Of a stretch of 64,000 nt of DNA, positions 1 through 14,577 are shown one piece after another (positions within the stretch are counted from its first letter, which is position 1; each line of letters starts with the position of its first letter). The DNA is from Balanoglossus misakiensis (lineage: Eukaryota; Hemichordata). The DNA lies in the NCBI GenBank assembly GCA_040954595.2, contig CM082594.2, positions 6,386,001 through 6,450,000 of the forward strand, read 5' to 3'. The position numbers and the translations under genes were made by a program. The notes under the pieces are model-generated. The model saw only the letters and a list, made by a program, of their open reading frames with translations. It was not told the origin of the DNA and ran no database searches.

Positions 1-3000
1 GAGCATCGACACAAAAAAACCCTGGTGGAATAGCCCTACACTAAGTCTTCATTGTTCTCATATAGACCAGTCTGGTCTATAATCTACCTGTGTGTATTTA
101 TGTTGGCCCTGGCCACTTTTTCCTTCTAAATAGTGTCTGTTCCACCCCTGTTAATGAGGTGGTTTGGTTGAGTTTGAAAGTTGCTAAACAGAATTCAGGC
201 TTGGACTTGTGAAACACACCAGAAAGTACCACATGCCTGACATTGTAAAATGTACTGTTGTAATGTTGCATTGTGGGTAAATCCTGAAAAAGGGGTGATT
301 CAGCTCTTTCAGGCAAATGGGGCAGTTTAAATAGCTATTGACATGAAAGCAAAATATCCAGCGAAACAAAAATAACTAATAATGTTGCATTAGGAAAAAT
401 AATGGGGATTAAAGTGAAATAAATGATGTGACCCTTTACTTAATGTAGTGTGGCTAATAAGACGCGACATGATGCTGTACAGGCATTGAAGAACTATTTG
501 AAATTCTTGATGAAATCCTCTCTGAGCCGTTGATTCCAGAGGTCTGTGTGTGGTATGGCGGATGAAAGGGGCCATTTGTTGTCAAAATTGTTTATTGCCA
601 GGGCTTGATGATCTCCAAATCCTGGGAAAGTCTGGCTGGCCCCACTCCCTTGTCTGCTGCGCCGGGGCTGAGACCTTAAGTTTTGGGTCAAATGCAATCG
701 TCTGCCCTCTTGTAAACATGAGATTGCAAGTTGAGGTCAGAGCAGGCATCTTTTATATATATTGAAATAGCAGAGCTGCCCGCTGCTGTGACCTTCTGGG
801 TTCAACCAGGCATGAAGAGCGATTGCAAACTTGAACACCGCTCTCTGTCCCGGTTCTTGTTTAAAGATTCCGTCCACACACGAGGGGATGTTGCTGGCGC
901 AGCGCTGGACCGTTTGAATGTTGATACACACTCGCGTTAAGCATCGGTATTCCAGTCAGACCCATATATCCATTTAACTATCTGTCATAAACATCTGCTC
1001 GTGTCCGTGTATGCCTCTCAGCCGTTCGCATTCTTCATGGGCACTTTCCTTTCAATCTCGCTGATTTTTGTTCAAAAACATTCAAGAACTTGTTTTCCTC
1101 ACAGACGTCAAAGTTGAATATCATACAAGTTGATATTTCCTTCCTCGTATAACAGTTTCTGAATTGTACAGGCGATCAAGTGTCAGTCATTCAGCTTCTG
1201 TGGAAATGGGAGTATCTTTGAACTTCTGTTATTTGTATGCAAACCATGCACTTGCTGATGTGCCTGGACTACATCATGTATGCTGTCTACTTTCTTTTAC
1301 TTAGCTGTTGCCGCCAATTAGAATTTGTAAACAGAAGACGGGAACAACGTGTGTCATAATTCGGAATAATTTATTGAGATATAAAGGTGCGTTTTGTTCT
1401 TCAGATCTGTAGAGATTGCTCCATTTGTGTAAGTAATTGAATGTATGAGCAGTTTTTATGTCCCCCGAGAGGCGAAATAATGCCAGCTGCATGATTAATG
1501 TATGAAGATTTGCCAGCGAAGACAGTATATAGAAAAGGTGCAGAACTGTACTGATGGTGGCAGTTTTGTCTTGCGGAGAAATGAATATATGCATTGGCCA
1601 GATTCACAATTTTGATGAGAGTCAGTAGTCTGACTACGCGATGTGTTTTGTTGATAGCAAAATAAAACAAGAAAAGGTCGATGCAGTCTTTGCTGTTTAT
1701 TTTGCATGTCATGCCTGCTTGGCTTGCAACCACAAAATTGCTATTCTGACCAACATGCTGAATTATCCAACTGGCAAACTCGGTCATTTTGATAATGACT
1801 GGGAGGCGGGGGAGGTCATCAGGGGCCTAAAATTGGCCTTGGTTTCACTAGATTGCTCTGCTGTAAATCAAAACTGCTATTGTTGATGTGACAGAATTAA
1901 TACACTAACATCAAAAACAGTATTGTTAAGGCGTACAACATTAATACTGACTGGAGGGAAGAAATCTTGACTGTTTTTGTTTGTGGTGTAAGATTTCCAA
2001 TGGTTGACGTTGCCAAGGTAGGCGATTTGTGCAGCTTTCGCTTGGGGCTACATGTAGTCTTATCCTTTAGCCGAGAGTTCATCTGTCAGGTCTTGTGTGG
2101 GTGTTACTTGATGATGCTTTGTAAGACGGGTCTTTAATTAAAATAAAGATCTTGTGGGCTACACGGCATGAATTGACAATTTTTGTGATGATAATTATAA
2201 TATTATAGATATGCACTGACGGGGTATCTCAGTTTTAATATTGGATTCAGCTGTTTTGAATAAAATACTAGCCTGGCCATGTGTGATATTGCAGTTTCTT
2301 TGAAGGTCGACTTGACTGTTAGACTAAGCGGATAAGCTTAAATATGGGCACTCACTGTCAGAGAGACAGTTATCCCCCTCCAAGCAAATTAAGGTGATGC
2401 CCAATGTCCCCATACATGTGCTGTCTGGATTAAATTCAGACCTTGCTTCTTGTACGACCGAGGTATTCGTGTAGTAATAAATCACTACCTTTTCACCTCA
2501 AAAAAAATAAAATAAAAGCGTGGGGGGAAAAGCAATATTATCAGTTGCCGTGAGCCCCGCTGACTCAATACAGAAATTTGTTAGCAGAATCATCAATCTG
2601 CTTAGAAGAAAGGACAAGTCTTACGGATGAGTGCTTTTGAACACCAGGGTGGTGGCCCCCTCAACACAAAACCAAGCACGCCTCTCTCCCCCCATTGTGC
2701 GTCCGTGTCCTAGAGACATTTGACAGACAACAGGCGCTTGCTCAAACTCTGAGAGAATTCACTTTTTCAACACGCACACAAAAACATCGGCGAGAAATAA
2801 ACAGAAAGCTCCACTGTTGTGTTTTTTTCTTGAGTGGGGGTCTCAGAAGTTGCATCGAGTCAAGCGACAGCATACAGCGGTCTTACAATCATTGGAGCAC
2901 GCACAGGTCAGTGTGTGGCATTTGGAAAGTAAGGTACGCTAAATTGCTGCGTCCTTTGAGAGGGGGTATTATTTCGTCGCTGTGCCGTACCGCGCCATTC

Positions 3001-3949
3001 ATGTTCACCCATGCAGAAAGAAGACAGTGCAAAGGGAAGACACTAAAAGATAGCACCCCCATAGTCAGCTTTAGTGTGTGATTTTTAGAAATCTGCAAAC
3101 AAAGGCGAAAGAGGACATCTGAGACACCTTTTTATAGAGCGAGGCCAGAGTTGTATAGCGGAGTGGCTTGCTATGGTTGTTTATATGACCAAAGAATGTC
3201 GATTTATGACCGACCGAGCTACTGAGTAGATTCTGAAGTCACTCAAAGAAGGCCAAGGATCGAGTTCTCTTAAGGTATGACCGTCTCACTTTTCTTATCA
3301 TTTTGTACCAGTTTTTGGTGACAAAAAGAGGCAAGGATTATCTGACACTGAGCTGAGCACTGAAGACTTGCCCTCAGTGCACCTGGGGTAGCGGCAGGTA
3401 GCTAATCTATCGACGTGAATATGCGTACTATTCATGTGTGAATGATTTCAGTCACAAAAGGCAAATACTGCGGCTTTTCTGGGTCAGTACTTTGGCCGTT
3501 TTTGTCGCGGATAATTATATTATGTTTGCTCTGTGAATTTTTGCACTTGACCACGTCAATCCACGTGTGCGGACATTGTACTGAGAAGCTGGATTACATC
3601 ACGTATTGAATTAAACGCTGGTGGCTCAGCGATACAGGAGGCGATTGAAATCCCAGCACGGATACATATTTATATCTATGACAGTGGTCGTAAAAAGGTA
3701 TGAGTTGAATTTGTTGAGATCACGCCCAGTTTAACGGACCTTGCCAGATCATAGCACACAGTCTTGGAATCTGTGGAATCCGCATATGAACACATTTAAA
3801 AATATAAAAAAAATGTTCTCAGTGCCCCCACATACTGTGTATCATTGCGAAGTGCTGTGAAAGTGGTAGCATCAGCTGCCTAACCCCTCCTGATTTTGTC
3901 GGTCTAGACTTTCACGAACTTCGTCATTTGTGTGTGATCCAGTGTATTC
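1..3949. other. gene-free stretch
   Basis: No open frame here resembles a known protein, and I see no exon with convincing splice borders. The sequence is AT-rich with scattered short runs. It holds one TTGCATTGTGGGTAA word at 266-280 and a TACATGTA palindrome near 2049. It could be intergenic DNA or an intron of a gene whose exons lie outside the window. Confidence 0.6.
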
Positions 3950-4340
3950 CCTGGTGGAGTTTCAGAGGTCTTATAGTGTCAATATTTAGCCGCTGCTGTC
4001 CTGTCGTCTTTCGAGTCGCGCGCAGAGTGAGACGACATCGCATCACCGAACAGGCCTGCGCCGATTGACAGCCGAGGTCAAGTGTTGTTAACCATTTGCA
4101 TCGGGAGTTCGAGTCTTGTTTACGGTCGTCCAATTGTGCAGCCAGGTCAGTCAGTGTTCACTATCAATCGCAGCCCTTCTTGTCGCTGCTCACGTACAAA
4201 CAAGCGCGAGCCCGTAACACACTCTCGGTAATAACGTTTGCCGAGATTTTCATTACCCAAATGACTTTGTGACAAATTAGCTCAGAGGCTCGGGCATTGT
4301 GTCGTGTGCGTGTACCGAGCGTATCGGTTTTCATTTCATC
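3950..4340. promoter_or_regulatory. CpG-rich patch, possible promoter
   Basis: CpG dinucleotides are dense here: I count about 16 between 4001 and 4140, clearly more than in the surrounding AT-rich DNA. Such patches often mark promoters in animals that otherwise lose CpG by methylation. No TATA box or convincing coding exon is visible. A weak donor-like CAG/GTCAGT occurs at 4143-4151. Whether it belongs to PCBP, 37 kb downstream, or to another gene cannot be told from sequence. Confidence 0.3.
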
Positions 4341-4786
4341 TCACCGCATTCAGGTATTGCTGTCCGTGTAAATTATCACACGGTGCCATTGTAAGCAAAC
4401 ATCGTCGACTTGCCCTGGCTGTTTACCCTGTCACCGTTACTTGGAGTGTGGGTTGTTGAGTGGCAGTAACAGTGGTGTGTATATCCACACGTCTCAGAAA
4501 TGCAGAAATTCCAAAGAAGATTCTGATTGCTTGTTCAATGTGAGAAAAAGATGTACAGAGTAGGATACCAAAAGGAATTCTGATTTGAATACATAAATTT
4601 GCAATTTTTTTTTAGCTGTCTCGTAACAGAAAGTAGATAGCAACAGTGGTGTCTGAACGATATTCAAACACCTAAGTGTGATTTTTGGTTGGAGGGCACA
4701 AATTTCAGAATGGAGCTAATTTGTTACATACAGTCCAGAACAGCATAATCGCCACTTACGTGTACTAGTCTTGTCACAGCGCTCTG

Positions 4787-4800
4787 GTAGCCATGGAAAC
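4787..4800. promoter_or_regulatory. RFX X-box-like palindrome
   Basis: GTAGCCATGGAAAC fits the RFX X-box layout GTNNCC-AT-GGNNAC. RFX factors bind such imperfect inverted repeats. Binding is inferred from the motif only. Confidence 0.4.
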
Positions 4801-5990
4801 CAGACAATTGAAATCAATGGGAGACGGTGTCCAAATCGCAAGGTGGTATTCTGTATGTTTCTGTATTTGAAGAAAAAAATACTGCAATGAATATTTTGCA
4901 TTGAGATTTTATGAACATCATGTGTTTCTGTTGATCAGTGCAGAGTCATGTTTGGTTTTGTAAAGTGCATTTAATACTGTACTTTGAAGTCGGTCATTGC
5001 ATTGAAAATTCAAAATATTGTGATCTGATTTCATGAATAGTTGACAATCTCCAAAGCTAAATCCCAAGTGATATGGTAAGTTAGTACTGAATTTGCTAAG
5101 ACCTATCTAGTTCGTTAATTTGAAGAAATTTTTTTTTTATTAAATGCAAAATATCATCGTGCGCCTGACACACCGATTGTGATATTAGAACAAACTATGT
5201 GTGGTCCATCGACCATCTTTTGTGCTGTCTGTTCTAGTAATATCAATCGTCATGAAAGAGCTCAATAAAACCAAACTGCACAGAGGAAAATAGCTGTCGA
5301 ATACAGAGTGTCATGACAAGCGCCGTTTGCAGGTCAACTCAAGTGCCCTCGTTGCATGCTGCATACAAATCACAAATCCATACACAACTGTGAGAATTCC
5401 AATTGACGCTGACAAATTGCGTGGTACCGTCGCTGTTAGTCCACCATATGGCATAGTATATGTGTCAATATTGAGAACAGTCCCCCCCCACCAATGTATG
5501 TATCCCCCAACTGTGCCCATTTAGGAGATTGTCTCCTCTCAGACTTGTCTTGTTTACTTTCAATTAAGGTCAAATTCACTCGATGTAATGTAAAGGTTGT
5601 GTTTGCGAGATTTGAGTGGCTTTCATTGAAATTGCACAGTGACAGCTCTATGAATGTGTTTAGCAGATTTTCCTCTAAAGTGTTATTTTGACAGCGACTC
5701 ACACTGCCCCCACAAAGGTAATTTGTAGAAAAAAAGGAAATGAGATCAAATCGTCCAATACTGTCTGAAATAAATAAATGTCAACAGCAGCAGTTCTGTA
5801 TAAATGTTACGTTGACAACTGTCTTTTGTAGTATTGATATGGCCTTGACAGCTAGCAACACAGCAAATTCTTAACAAGTTTTGTTTCTGTTGAAACATGC
5901 AAAAAATGTATATGTGAGTGGAATAAATATTCTCACAGTGACACTAGTACTCATTGGATTTATGTAGACATTGTGCTGCATCAGGGGAAT

Positions 5991-6004
5991 GTTGCCATGG
6001 TGAC
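5991..6004. promoter_or_regulatory. RFX X-box-like palindrome
   Basis: GTTGCCATGGTGAC matches both X-box half-sites with a 2-bp AT spacer. A further half-site (CCATGGAAAC) lies about 80 bp downstream, at 6074-6083. Confidence 0.45.
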
Positions 6005-9000
6005 CGGGAGGAGTGGTTGATGTGGAGGGAATCTCAGTGGAGGGGAGAGGGAGAGTGTGTCTCCTCCAACCTTCCATGGAAACTGTTTACGTATGGATTC
6101 GAAGGTGGATTTGTATATTCCCATTTTGTGTCACGTTTTACCACGAAACCACTCGGTAGATAAATCAACCAACAGGCTTACTTTCAAAGCCTGTGTTTCT
6201 GTTAGATTCCATGTCAGTACTTCTAACCTTTTCATCCTCGGGGCAATTGCGCGGTCGAACCATGACAAAAATGTTGGCTATGTCCCCGTCCCGTCATCGT
6301 AATGAGCACCGTAAACGAACCGGAAGAAAAAAGGGCCAATGTGGTGCGTCCATGAAAATATTCTACCATTAGTGGCTTTACCGAATTGTTTTGACGGAGT
6401 GTTTAATGTGGGAGCCATCAAACAAGATGCACATATTTCTAGCTTTTCATGCTCTTTTACTAACTTCAAGTGTTTTCCCTAATGTCACGGGTGGATATCA
6501 ACAGATCTAACGATGACTTGCTAACATTCCACGCATGAAAAGAAGTTCACCGAGATGGTAATCTGTGTTTATTTTGAAATCAAGGCTGTTTTTCTCTCTG
6601 TGACCCCAGTTTGTGAAAACTCACAAGTAGGTGCTCGCTGTAAATGCCAGAGTAAGAAATTTAATAAACTGCCAAATAGCGACCACTTTCTGCAAAGAAA
6701 CTACCAAAAAATGACCAAATCTTAAGTACAAACAGGTGAACAATGCAAAAATAAGGCAGAAAAATGCAGACTTGAATGACTGTTGATCGTCAAAAAATTA
6801 TGCATTCTTGATTTGTAGTACATGTAGTATGTTATCCCATCCTATCATTGGAAAGATAGGATGAATGACCGAGTAGGGCTCATACATTAGATAAGGGTTT
6901 ATCTAAAACTGTTGACCCAGATAAACTTACAGGACCAGTGTGTGGATCTCAGGTATTCTACGAGACACACCCATGCCTTTGTGTAGAAACTGCATAAAAT
7001 ATAGGTCAGGCCAGAGAGAAAAAATATAACACATTTCTGTGTTTATCATGTGTGCTTATGTCCACTCATTCAGTGGTTATCCAACTCCATGTATTTTCGC
7101 ACCTTTTGAGGTACACCGTCCACTGCCCTACCTTTGTATAAACTCTGCCATTGTAACTTTGACACGTGTGTGTGCGATTGGTGCCATCGATTATGGTGGG
7201 CAAACTGACAGGGGGCAAGGTGTGCACTTACCAGGCAAGTGTCTAGTGTTTGCGTAAGGTGACTTGGGGCAGCTGAACCCCAATCTCAGCTGTTTACAAA
7301 ATACTAGGTGATATATTGCGTTGCATTGCATAGGCATGGATTTCGAACCCACATACTGAAATATTGGCATGTTTGTATCTATAAACATCTACAGTACTGC
7401 CTTTGCTAGCTTACATGTACATGTGTAGGTCTAGTCATATATAACCTGGCCTTCTGAGGCACCTTATGAGGGAAAATGTAATTTTGTGGCTTCAAATTGT
7501 TCAGCCAATACGTAGATCTGTCAAGAGCGTGAAGCAAACGCTGTGATTTAATTGTGTCTCATGAGTGGATCAGATTCTCAACCCTTCCCCAAAGGCTCTG
7601 AAAAAATCTGGGATCACGCGAAGTATTGTACCGATAATGAGCTGTTTCCCCGAAGACTGTCTCAGCAGTTTAGTCAGATTTGTTCAGGGCTGTAACTAGG
7701 GTTAGGGATTTCCCCGTTCTATGATACCTGTGGGGAGGTCACATCATAACACATGGATGCACTTTGTGTTCACCATGTCAACTGCGTGTAAACATGCTCT
7801 GAATTTGCTGTGCATATATTTTGTCAAATCAGAATCAGCATTTATTAAGGTTGTCAGCTTCTGTAATCATTTCTCTTACAGTTTTAGTTCATCTTAATAA
7901 ACTTGGAAGGTGCACATATTCTGTAGTCATATTTGGCATTGTAGAAATGTTGTTCTGATCTGTATTCCTGAATTAATGATCGTGTTACGTGTACAGCAAG
8001 CCATGTATTGTTGATCATACAACATGTACTTGCTGTCGTCACACGAATTCATAAAAAAGTGGAGATGTCAAATCAGAACAGCATTCTCATAACTTTCCAA
8101 ATGCCTGAAATGAAAGGGCAAAGAAGATATGTTTTCTTAAGACTTCAAGTAGTCATGTTCTCATCCATGATTTGATACTCGACTGAAAAAGGTGACATGA
8201 AAAATTGCAAATATTTTGATTCATGAGCAACAGCTGTACTGGTGACAAGACACCCACGTCAGTATTGCCCAACCGTATTCTTCGGAGTATTGTAGTAGAG
8301 CACTAAATGTTTATATCTAACACGGGTTCACATATTTTTAGAAAGTTCTTGTGGGATCTGGTTACATTAATTTACAAAAGTACAAGCCACAGGTTTTAAC
8401 CCTGCCGTGAACTTTCGTGATCTGCCGAAGGTTTGGCTACTAATTTTCCTGAACTGGCTCCAGTATTAAAAGTTGCCACCAGAATTTCAGTGTATAAGGC
8501 TCTCAGCAGCTTTTTCTGGAACCTTTATCCAAGCCGCCGTGATATTATTTAAGGGCTTGAATTGCTAAACAGCGTTAATGTTGATGACCCCTGTGGAACC
8601 TGTGAGATGGAATATATGCCGAACTGCAGGGCTGGTGGCAGGCAGCTTGGTTCCACTGGCAGGAAGTACAAGGGGGGAAAGGTTAGCCAGCTCCCTGAAG
8701 ATGAAAGCTGCTTCCAATTCTGAAACTGCCGGAGTGCTGGCATGTTGTCCTCAGCCAAGTTGTAAATATTGGTGGCAACGTCAGTCGGAGTCCTTCTTAT
8801 TAAAAGTGAAAATAAAAAAATCTTCCTTAGGCTTTGAAGCATGAGTGCTGTATTCAATGTGAATTTTTGAGTTTTACTGAGGATGTACCAGTAATTCATT
8901 GGGATAAAATACGAAAATACCTCACTTGGTGCGTTGTACTTGTTGAAATTTTGACATAGCATACATGTTGTATCTGTTGATTAAGTAAAAGATTGGAGCC

Positions 9001-10693
9001 GTGACAAAGGCTTTGGAGGAATTCTGGCAGCAAGACATGACAGGCACAAGCTCTTGCATCTTTGATGAGCTCATGTAACTTTGATACGTCACTGGTGTTC
9101 TCATTTCCAGTAATGGCCCCAGTGCCGAAGGCTTATGCCAACAGTTCAAATGAATAAGAAAGGCACCAGAGAGCGTACAATGTACAGGGTCCCTGCGAGA
9201 CGGCGGAACTCCATGAAGCACCTCCCCGGTGACTTTTGTACAGATGGAAGACATTCAAACAATTTCATAAAAAGTGTGAAGTATGCCTGAAAGCTTCTTG
9301 GGGAAATCTGTGTCATGACCTCAAACAAGGTTGAACACAGGATTTTTTTTCAGTTTATTCACTGAGTTGTCAAGGGCGTAGATTTGCCTGTATTGTTGGT
9401 CCTATTGTGGCCAGTTCTCACAGAAGTGACTTGCGACATCAGTATGTTGTAGGTGTGATCTCTTGTGCCTGGCATCAACGTTACAGAATATAATGGTGGT
9501 GGTGACACCGATGTTAAACGTTGGCCTGATGGCAATACAAACAAGGCGCAGTCAAACGATTCCGGGCAAGTTGTACTTAAAAAGTGTTTGGCCAGCATGT
9601 ACCCTTTTGTTTGGCTTGAAGTGCCGCGAAACAAAATGAAACATCTCGGATACTTAAGAAGTCCACTCACCCGGTGCATGTAGACATTTAAAGGGCGATT
9701 GACACGATCCCCTTGTAACCCAGTTTCCATGAACAAGGGGTCGCGGCAAGTATTACAGCTACATGCAAAGTTCTTGTCAAGAAACGATTCTATTCTCCAT
9801 CCCCAGTGATCTGATTGCAGTAGTGAACCCCGATGAAAGGTATCATCTTGCTAAGCCTTTTTTCAATTTTCCCCCCAACCTTCTGATCTGCAGTGAAAAC
9901 ATGTCTCGCCCATCACGGAGACCCCTGTCTAACTTACAGGGCAGTTTAAGTGTCTGTATTGTGAATGAAAAAAAAAGCCCAGTTGAAATCGGATACACTG
10001 TAGCTTGTTAACTCGGCGGTCATTTGAACTCGTTAACAGGCAAACCTGACAAAGGCGTACAGACGAGTCCCCATTTGATTCTGTGCACGCAGACCAGTTG
10101 AAATCAAAGGGCCGTGTTGTTACAGCACTTACTAACTCTTATGCATGTCACATTATACCCTCAGGATGGATTGTATTATGGATGTATGACATTGTAAGTC
10201 CAGAAGTGGGGAAAAATTCTTTGTGTTTTAATATAGTGCTGATTTTACATGTAAATATAAAGAACTCTGATATTTTCGGTTCATATTCTATATATGTTTG
10301 ATCTGAGATCTATATATGATTAGTTTGTTTTGATATAAAAAGGCGCAAAGCGGTGAAACATTTCTCCTTAATGCTTTATTATTTTGCCTGCCTGTCTAGT
10401 AAACACATTGCTTCCAATTAATTCTTGGCAATGGCAGTAATTCAATACTTGAGCTTGGCAAATCTCCATATTGTGCTGAAAGCACTTTGACAGTGGGAGA
10501 AGGATGCCTTTGGCCCCGATTCGCAGTGTGGGAATTTTGAAGCGACATGGGTCGGCCTGGTAGCCGGTCATATGCCCAGCACCATTTGTGAGATTTCTGT
10601 TCCCTTCTTCATTGAAATCCCCTGCTTGGGTATCTCCCCAGGCAATAAGATTGTAAATTAAAATTCTCAGTCGATGCAAGAAAATGTTTAGTA

Positions 10694-10722
10694 TTACATG
10701 TACAATGTACATGTACATGTAA
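10694..10722. repeat. ACATGT-rich palindrome
   Basis: Two perfect 11-nt arms (TTACATGTACA and its reverse complement) flank a 7-nt centre that itself repeats ATGTACA. It could form a hairpin or cruciform, and it contains three of the TACATGTA words that recur across the window. Confidence 0.7.
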
Positions 10723-12286
10723 AGATGTAGAGCATTGACCGGCTGGTAATGTGAACTTAACCCCAAAAAGATTGCATTTGATGCGTCCGTCTCCTTGATA
10801 TATAAAAAAAGTGCATCAGAATGAAATAAAATTCCACGGCGCAGTACGATTAAACAAAACGACCACTTCCATTTTAATAGACAGTATACAGTTTTAACTG
10901 TTTGTTGGCTGCAGATAGAGAAATGGGTGAACCAGTGACCCTGCAACTAGAAGAGATAATGTTTTCGGTGACCTTTATGACTTTTATTCATCAGGGACAT
11001 CAAAGGAAAATTAGATGACAACATGGCATTACGTCTCCGAAGTTAGTGTATTGCATAAAAAATCTGAGCGTAATGTATATAGATGTACATGTAGCCTTTG
11101 TGAATAACATAGACTTGTCTTGTTTTGTTACCTCGTATCATCTTTCCGTGGATTTTGCTAAGCTCCCCGTTTCAGTTTTCATACCAGGGTTTATCTTTCT
11201 CTATGTTCCGGTTTTATTAAAAATCTTTTTTTCCTGTTATCTCATGAGCCCTACTGTATATAGGTAATCTTGAGTTATGCAATTTTTATATGATAACTTG
11301 ATACGAAGCTAGGGAGCTTTTAACTCACTCATCCTGATTTCCTTTCAAGGAAGTGATTTGTGTCACATTTGGAAGAAGAAGAAGAAAAATCAAGGTTACG
11401 AAGCAAATCTTGTTTTTGAGGGGAGAAAATGTGTTAAGTCCCTGAACAGTCCAGGCCAGCTGCTCGCAAGTTCGTATGTCCGCACACAAAAGAATAATGT
11501 ATGATTGATAGATATTTTCCATTACTGTAGCTTTCTCTGCTTTCTTGGGTCTGCAGTTTTCACATTTCCTGAAGTTTATGAGGCTGTCGTTCCAAAAGCC
11601 AAAGAAACTGGAGTGGTTGAGAAAACAGAAGGGTTTGAAAGCCAAAAGGTACAAACTACCTGAGTTGACCTCTCCTGAGTGAACTTAGATTTGCAATAGT
11701 CTCTGACGAGATCATGACTGCAACTGTTTCAACAACAGAGGGAGCGAAAATGGCCAAATGAACCACACATCCTCGCGTGAACTAGCAGTCAATTACATGC
11801 ATGTTGCTTGTACTTGTGACACTAGTGAGTCTAGTACATGTACAGGGTAGTTGTAGCCAATCAGGCTACCCGTGACATTCTAGCACGAAAATACAGCCAG
11901 TCAGACTGCTTGTACCAGCAACACTCCCATGTGAAGTTAAAACATGCATTCTGGTACATTTTATCAGCAAACACTAAAAGATGCGTTCCCATGCACATTG
12001 GTTTATTTTCAGAGACAATCTGTTGTACTTTTTGACCAGGGCCAGCCTCCCAGAGCAGTGGATAAATTAATGGTGCCCGATTTCTTTATTTTTTGAGCAA
12101 ATTTATCATCAGCAGAAGAACAGTGGATTATAATCTTTCAACCACAAGCTGTACTTCATTCACTAACCAACCATTTATAAGCTCGTAATCTGGCAATTAG
12201 GAGATTACAGTCGCTCTAAGTTGTAGATTTATGGAACCGAATGCCATCAGAGAATTCACAAGTAGGTCAATTATGTTTGATGAATG

Positions 12287-12299
12287 AGGTCAAAGGTCA
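12287..12299 (+). promoter_or_regulatory. DR1 nuclear-receptor element
   Basis: AGGTCA-A-AGGTCA is a perfect direct repeat with 1-nt spacing. This is the consensus for HNF4, RXR homodimers and COUP-TF. Function is inferred from the motif alone. Confidence 0.5.
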
Positions 12300-14562
12300 A
12301 ATGTGCAGGGGTGGAGGGGCAAGTGCAAGCTGCGCTACAAAATGGCAAAGTTCAAGTATTGCTTTCTTGTCTAAGTGTGAATTACGTGTGACCTTGCGGG
12401 GATGCGACTGAGTAAGGTAGAATATTATTCGCACGGTGTCCGTCAGTCATTGAAATTTTCGTGAACTTAAAAATCAGGGATCGTACGGCAGATTCCTGTA
12501 ATCAGTCTTCAGGGGCCCCAGAACTGCAATAAATTTTTGATCAGCAATCTTTTTTGCCTCGAAAGTAATCGATTTCAGTGCCAAAATTTGATTTTATGTT
12601 GACAGTACAAAAGCCCAGGATCATATACTGATGACGGCTTGCAAAATTGCCTACAGACTGTTGTTTGATGTTAAAGTGCTGTTATATCGGAGACAGTTGG
12701 AAAGTGGACATTTCTGTACAATTTACATGGAATGTCCATTTCGTTCATTAGTTTCAGAATATTATTAATGTGTTTTCCTACTACATATGAAAGAGCTGTT
12801 AATAAAATCTCATTATCTTGATTAGCTTTTGCCACTTTCTGGGGAGATCAGATTGTGTTATTGCATTATGGGTAAAATGTTGACAACGTCCTGTTGTAAG
12901 AGTAATGTGTATTTTTTAACTGTGGCTGAAACCTATTTATTGTAGCAAGAATTTTCTGAAGTAGAATTCAGGGACTGTTTCATGCAGCCAACAAACTGTT
13001 TGGGATTACTACTGTAGGTACTTTGTCCCTGAAATAGAAGTGATAAATTTTTGAGCCCTGTGGTTGTGTGCTGATCATGTTGTTTTCATGGTTGAGCCAG
13101 TTCTTTTTTTGAGAGACTTGGAGGAGATTACAATAAAAACGAATGCGTGTTAACAACCGGCACTACAAGCTTACACTGGACGATTCCTTCAGTATGCATT
13201 TAATTCAGTTGGTGCAAGAGGAGAGCATGTCTGGAAGATATGATTTTGAAGAGTTATTTTTTGCCACTCCTGGATAAAATTTTGGAGATATCCAAAATTT
13301 TCAAAAATCTTCCTGAAGTCAACATCAAATGCTAGTCATGGGCTCAAGTTGAGTTTCTGAGCAGGAAGGCCTAGGGGAATGACCAACAGAACTGTCGGAC
13401 ATCAAACACCAAACATCGCACAAAGAGCATTTTTGGCATCACGACTTGCGGATAGAATTCAAGTGTATACAAATACGAAAACTGAACTTCGAACTAGCGA
13501 TGTAATGGTTTACTCCAGATAAGGACAACCCCTTTTACGTGTTGTTCGTCCACTTTTCGGTGGAGCGATATCTAAGTCTCTTGTCGATACACGTCTACCA
13601 TAAAAAGGCACTGATGTTCCGCCGGTGATAAGGTTGCAATATTGGAGTTCTTTTCTCGCTATCTCCCATGTAAACTTTTCATGTACAGAGATTCCCCTAT
13701 CTATTATCAGGGATTCTGGTGACTTGAAATGCCATTCCTGAGAGATTGAGAGGAACTTGAGTACTCAAAGGAGAAATGTCTCCTTCAGTCCTCTAAATGC
13801 CATTGCAAATGGTCTGGAAAGATCGATTATTTTTCAGGAATGGACATAAAAAAAATGTTTATGTACCATCACAAATGATTGATAAGATTTTTTTCCACAA
13901 CATATAATGGAAATTACCGTCATTAAGGCAGCCAGTGCAAATGATGTTTTGATTCGGTTTTTTTATGCAGTGTGCTATAAAGCATACTTTAAGGATGGCT
14001 GTAGTGAATCCAGATTCCATTAGTGTCCCATTTATCTGTTGGGTGATTTTCAGTCTTTTGCTTTCATTCGAAACGCCCGTGAGCTGCAACTCTGTGTGTT
14101 ATCCATTGACTTCAAAACATCTTCCAATTTTCTCAAACATTTTTGGATTTTTACCAGTTAAACAATATGTTTTAACAATATTCACAAAAGAAATGCAACA
14201 GTTTCAGTTCATTTGGAATGAGAATACAGTTTTAAGGAACTATCATCCATCTTGACGTAAATTCTGATGTATTGAAAAAATTCTATTTTCTGCCCTGTGT
14301 AGCATTACCCTGATAATCTGTCTAATGTGCGACTCCTTTAAAATGTTGCTCATTATCTGTGCACGTCGTGAGCCTTTCAAATGTTACTCCTTGATGGATA
14401 AACCATTTGATTACTGCGGCGGTAGTTGATAGGTTTTTGTGTGGCAAACAAACTTCCTTTTTGGCAAACTGCAATTTGTCGTAGACCCCTTTTAAGTACT
14501 AGATCTCCGTAATGGCAAATTGTGGGTCATTTGCGAGCTCGGGTCTGTGTATGGACATTAGA

Positions 14563-14577
14563 GGGGGGGGGGGGGGG
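14563..14577 (+). repeat. poly(G) run
   Basis: Fifteen consecutive G. Simple mononucleotide tract, prone to length polymorphism and sequencing error. Confidence 0.9.

Noticed and set aside
3615-3662. tRNA-like TGGCTCAG...GATTGAAATCCC
   Set aside because: A- and B-box-like words are present, but no cloverleaf or acceptor stem can be folded; at most a very degraded tRNA-derived SINE.
10368-10946. 192-codon open frame on the - strand
   Set aside because: No recognisable domain, non-ATG opening, low-complexity YMYMYI stretch from an ACATGT palindrome, and no exon borders. A frame this long is not surprising among thousands of chance frames in 64 kb.
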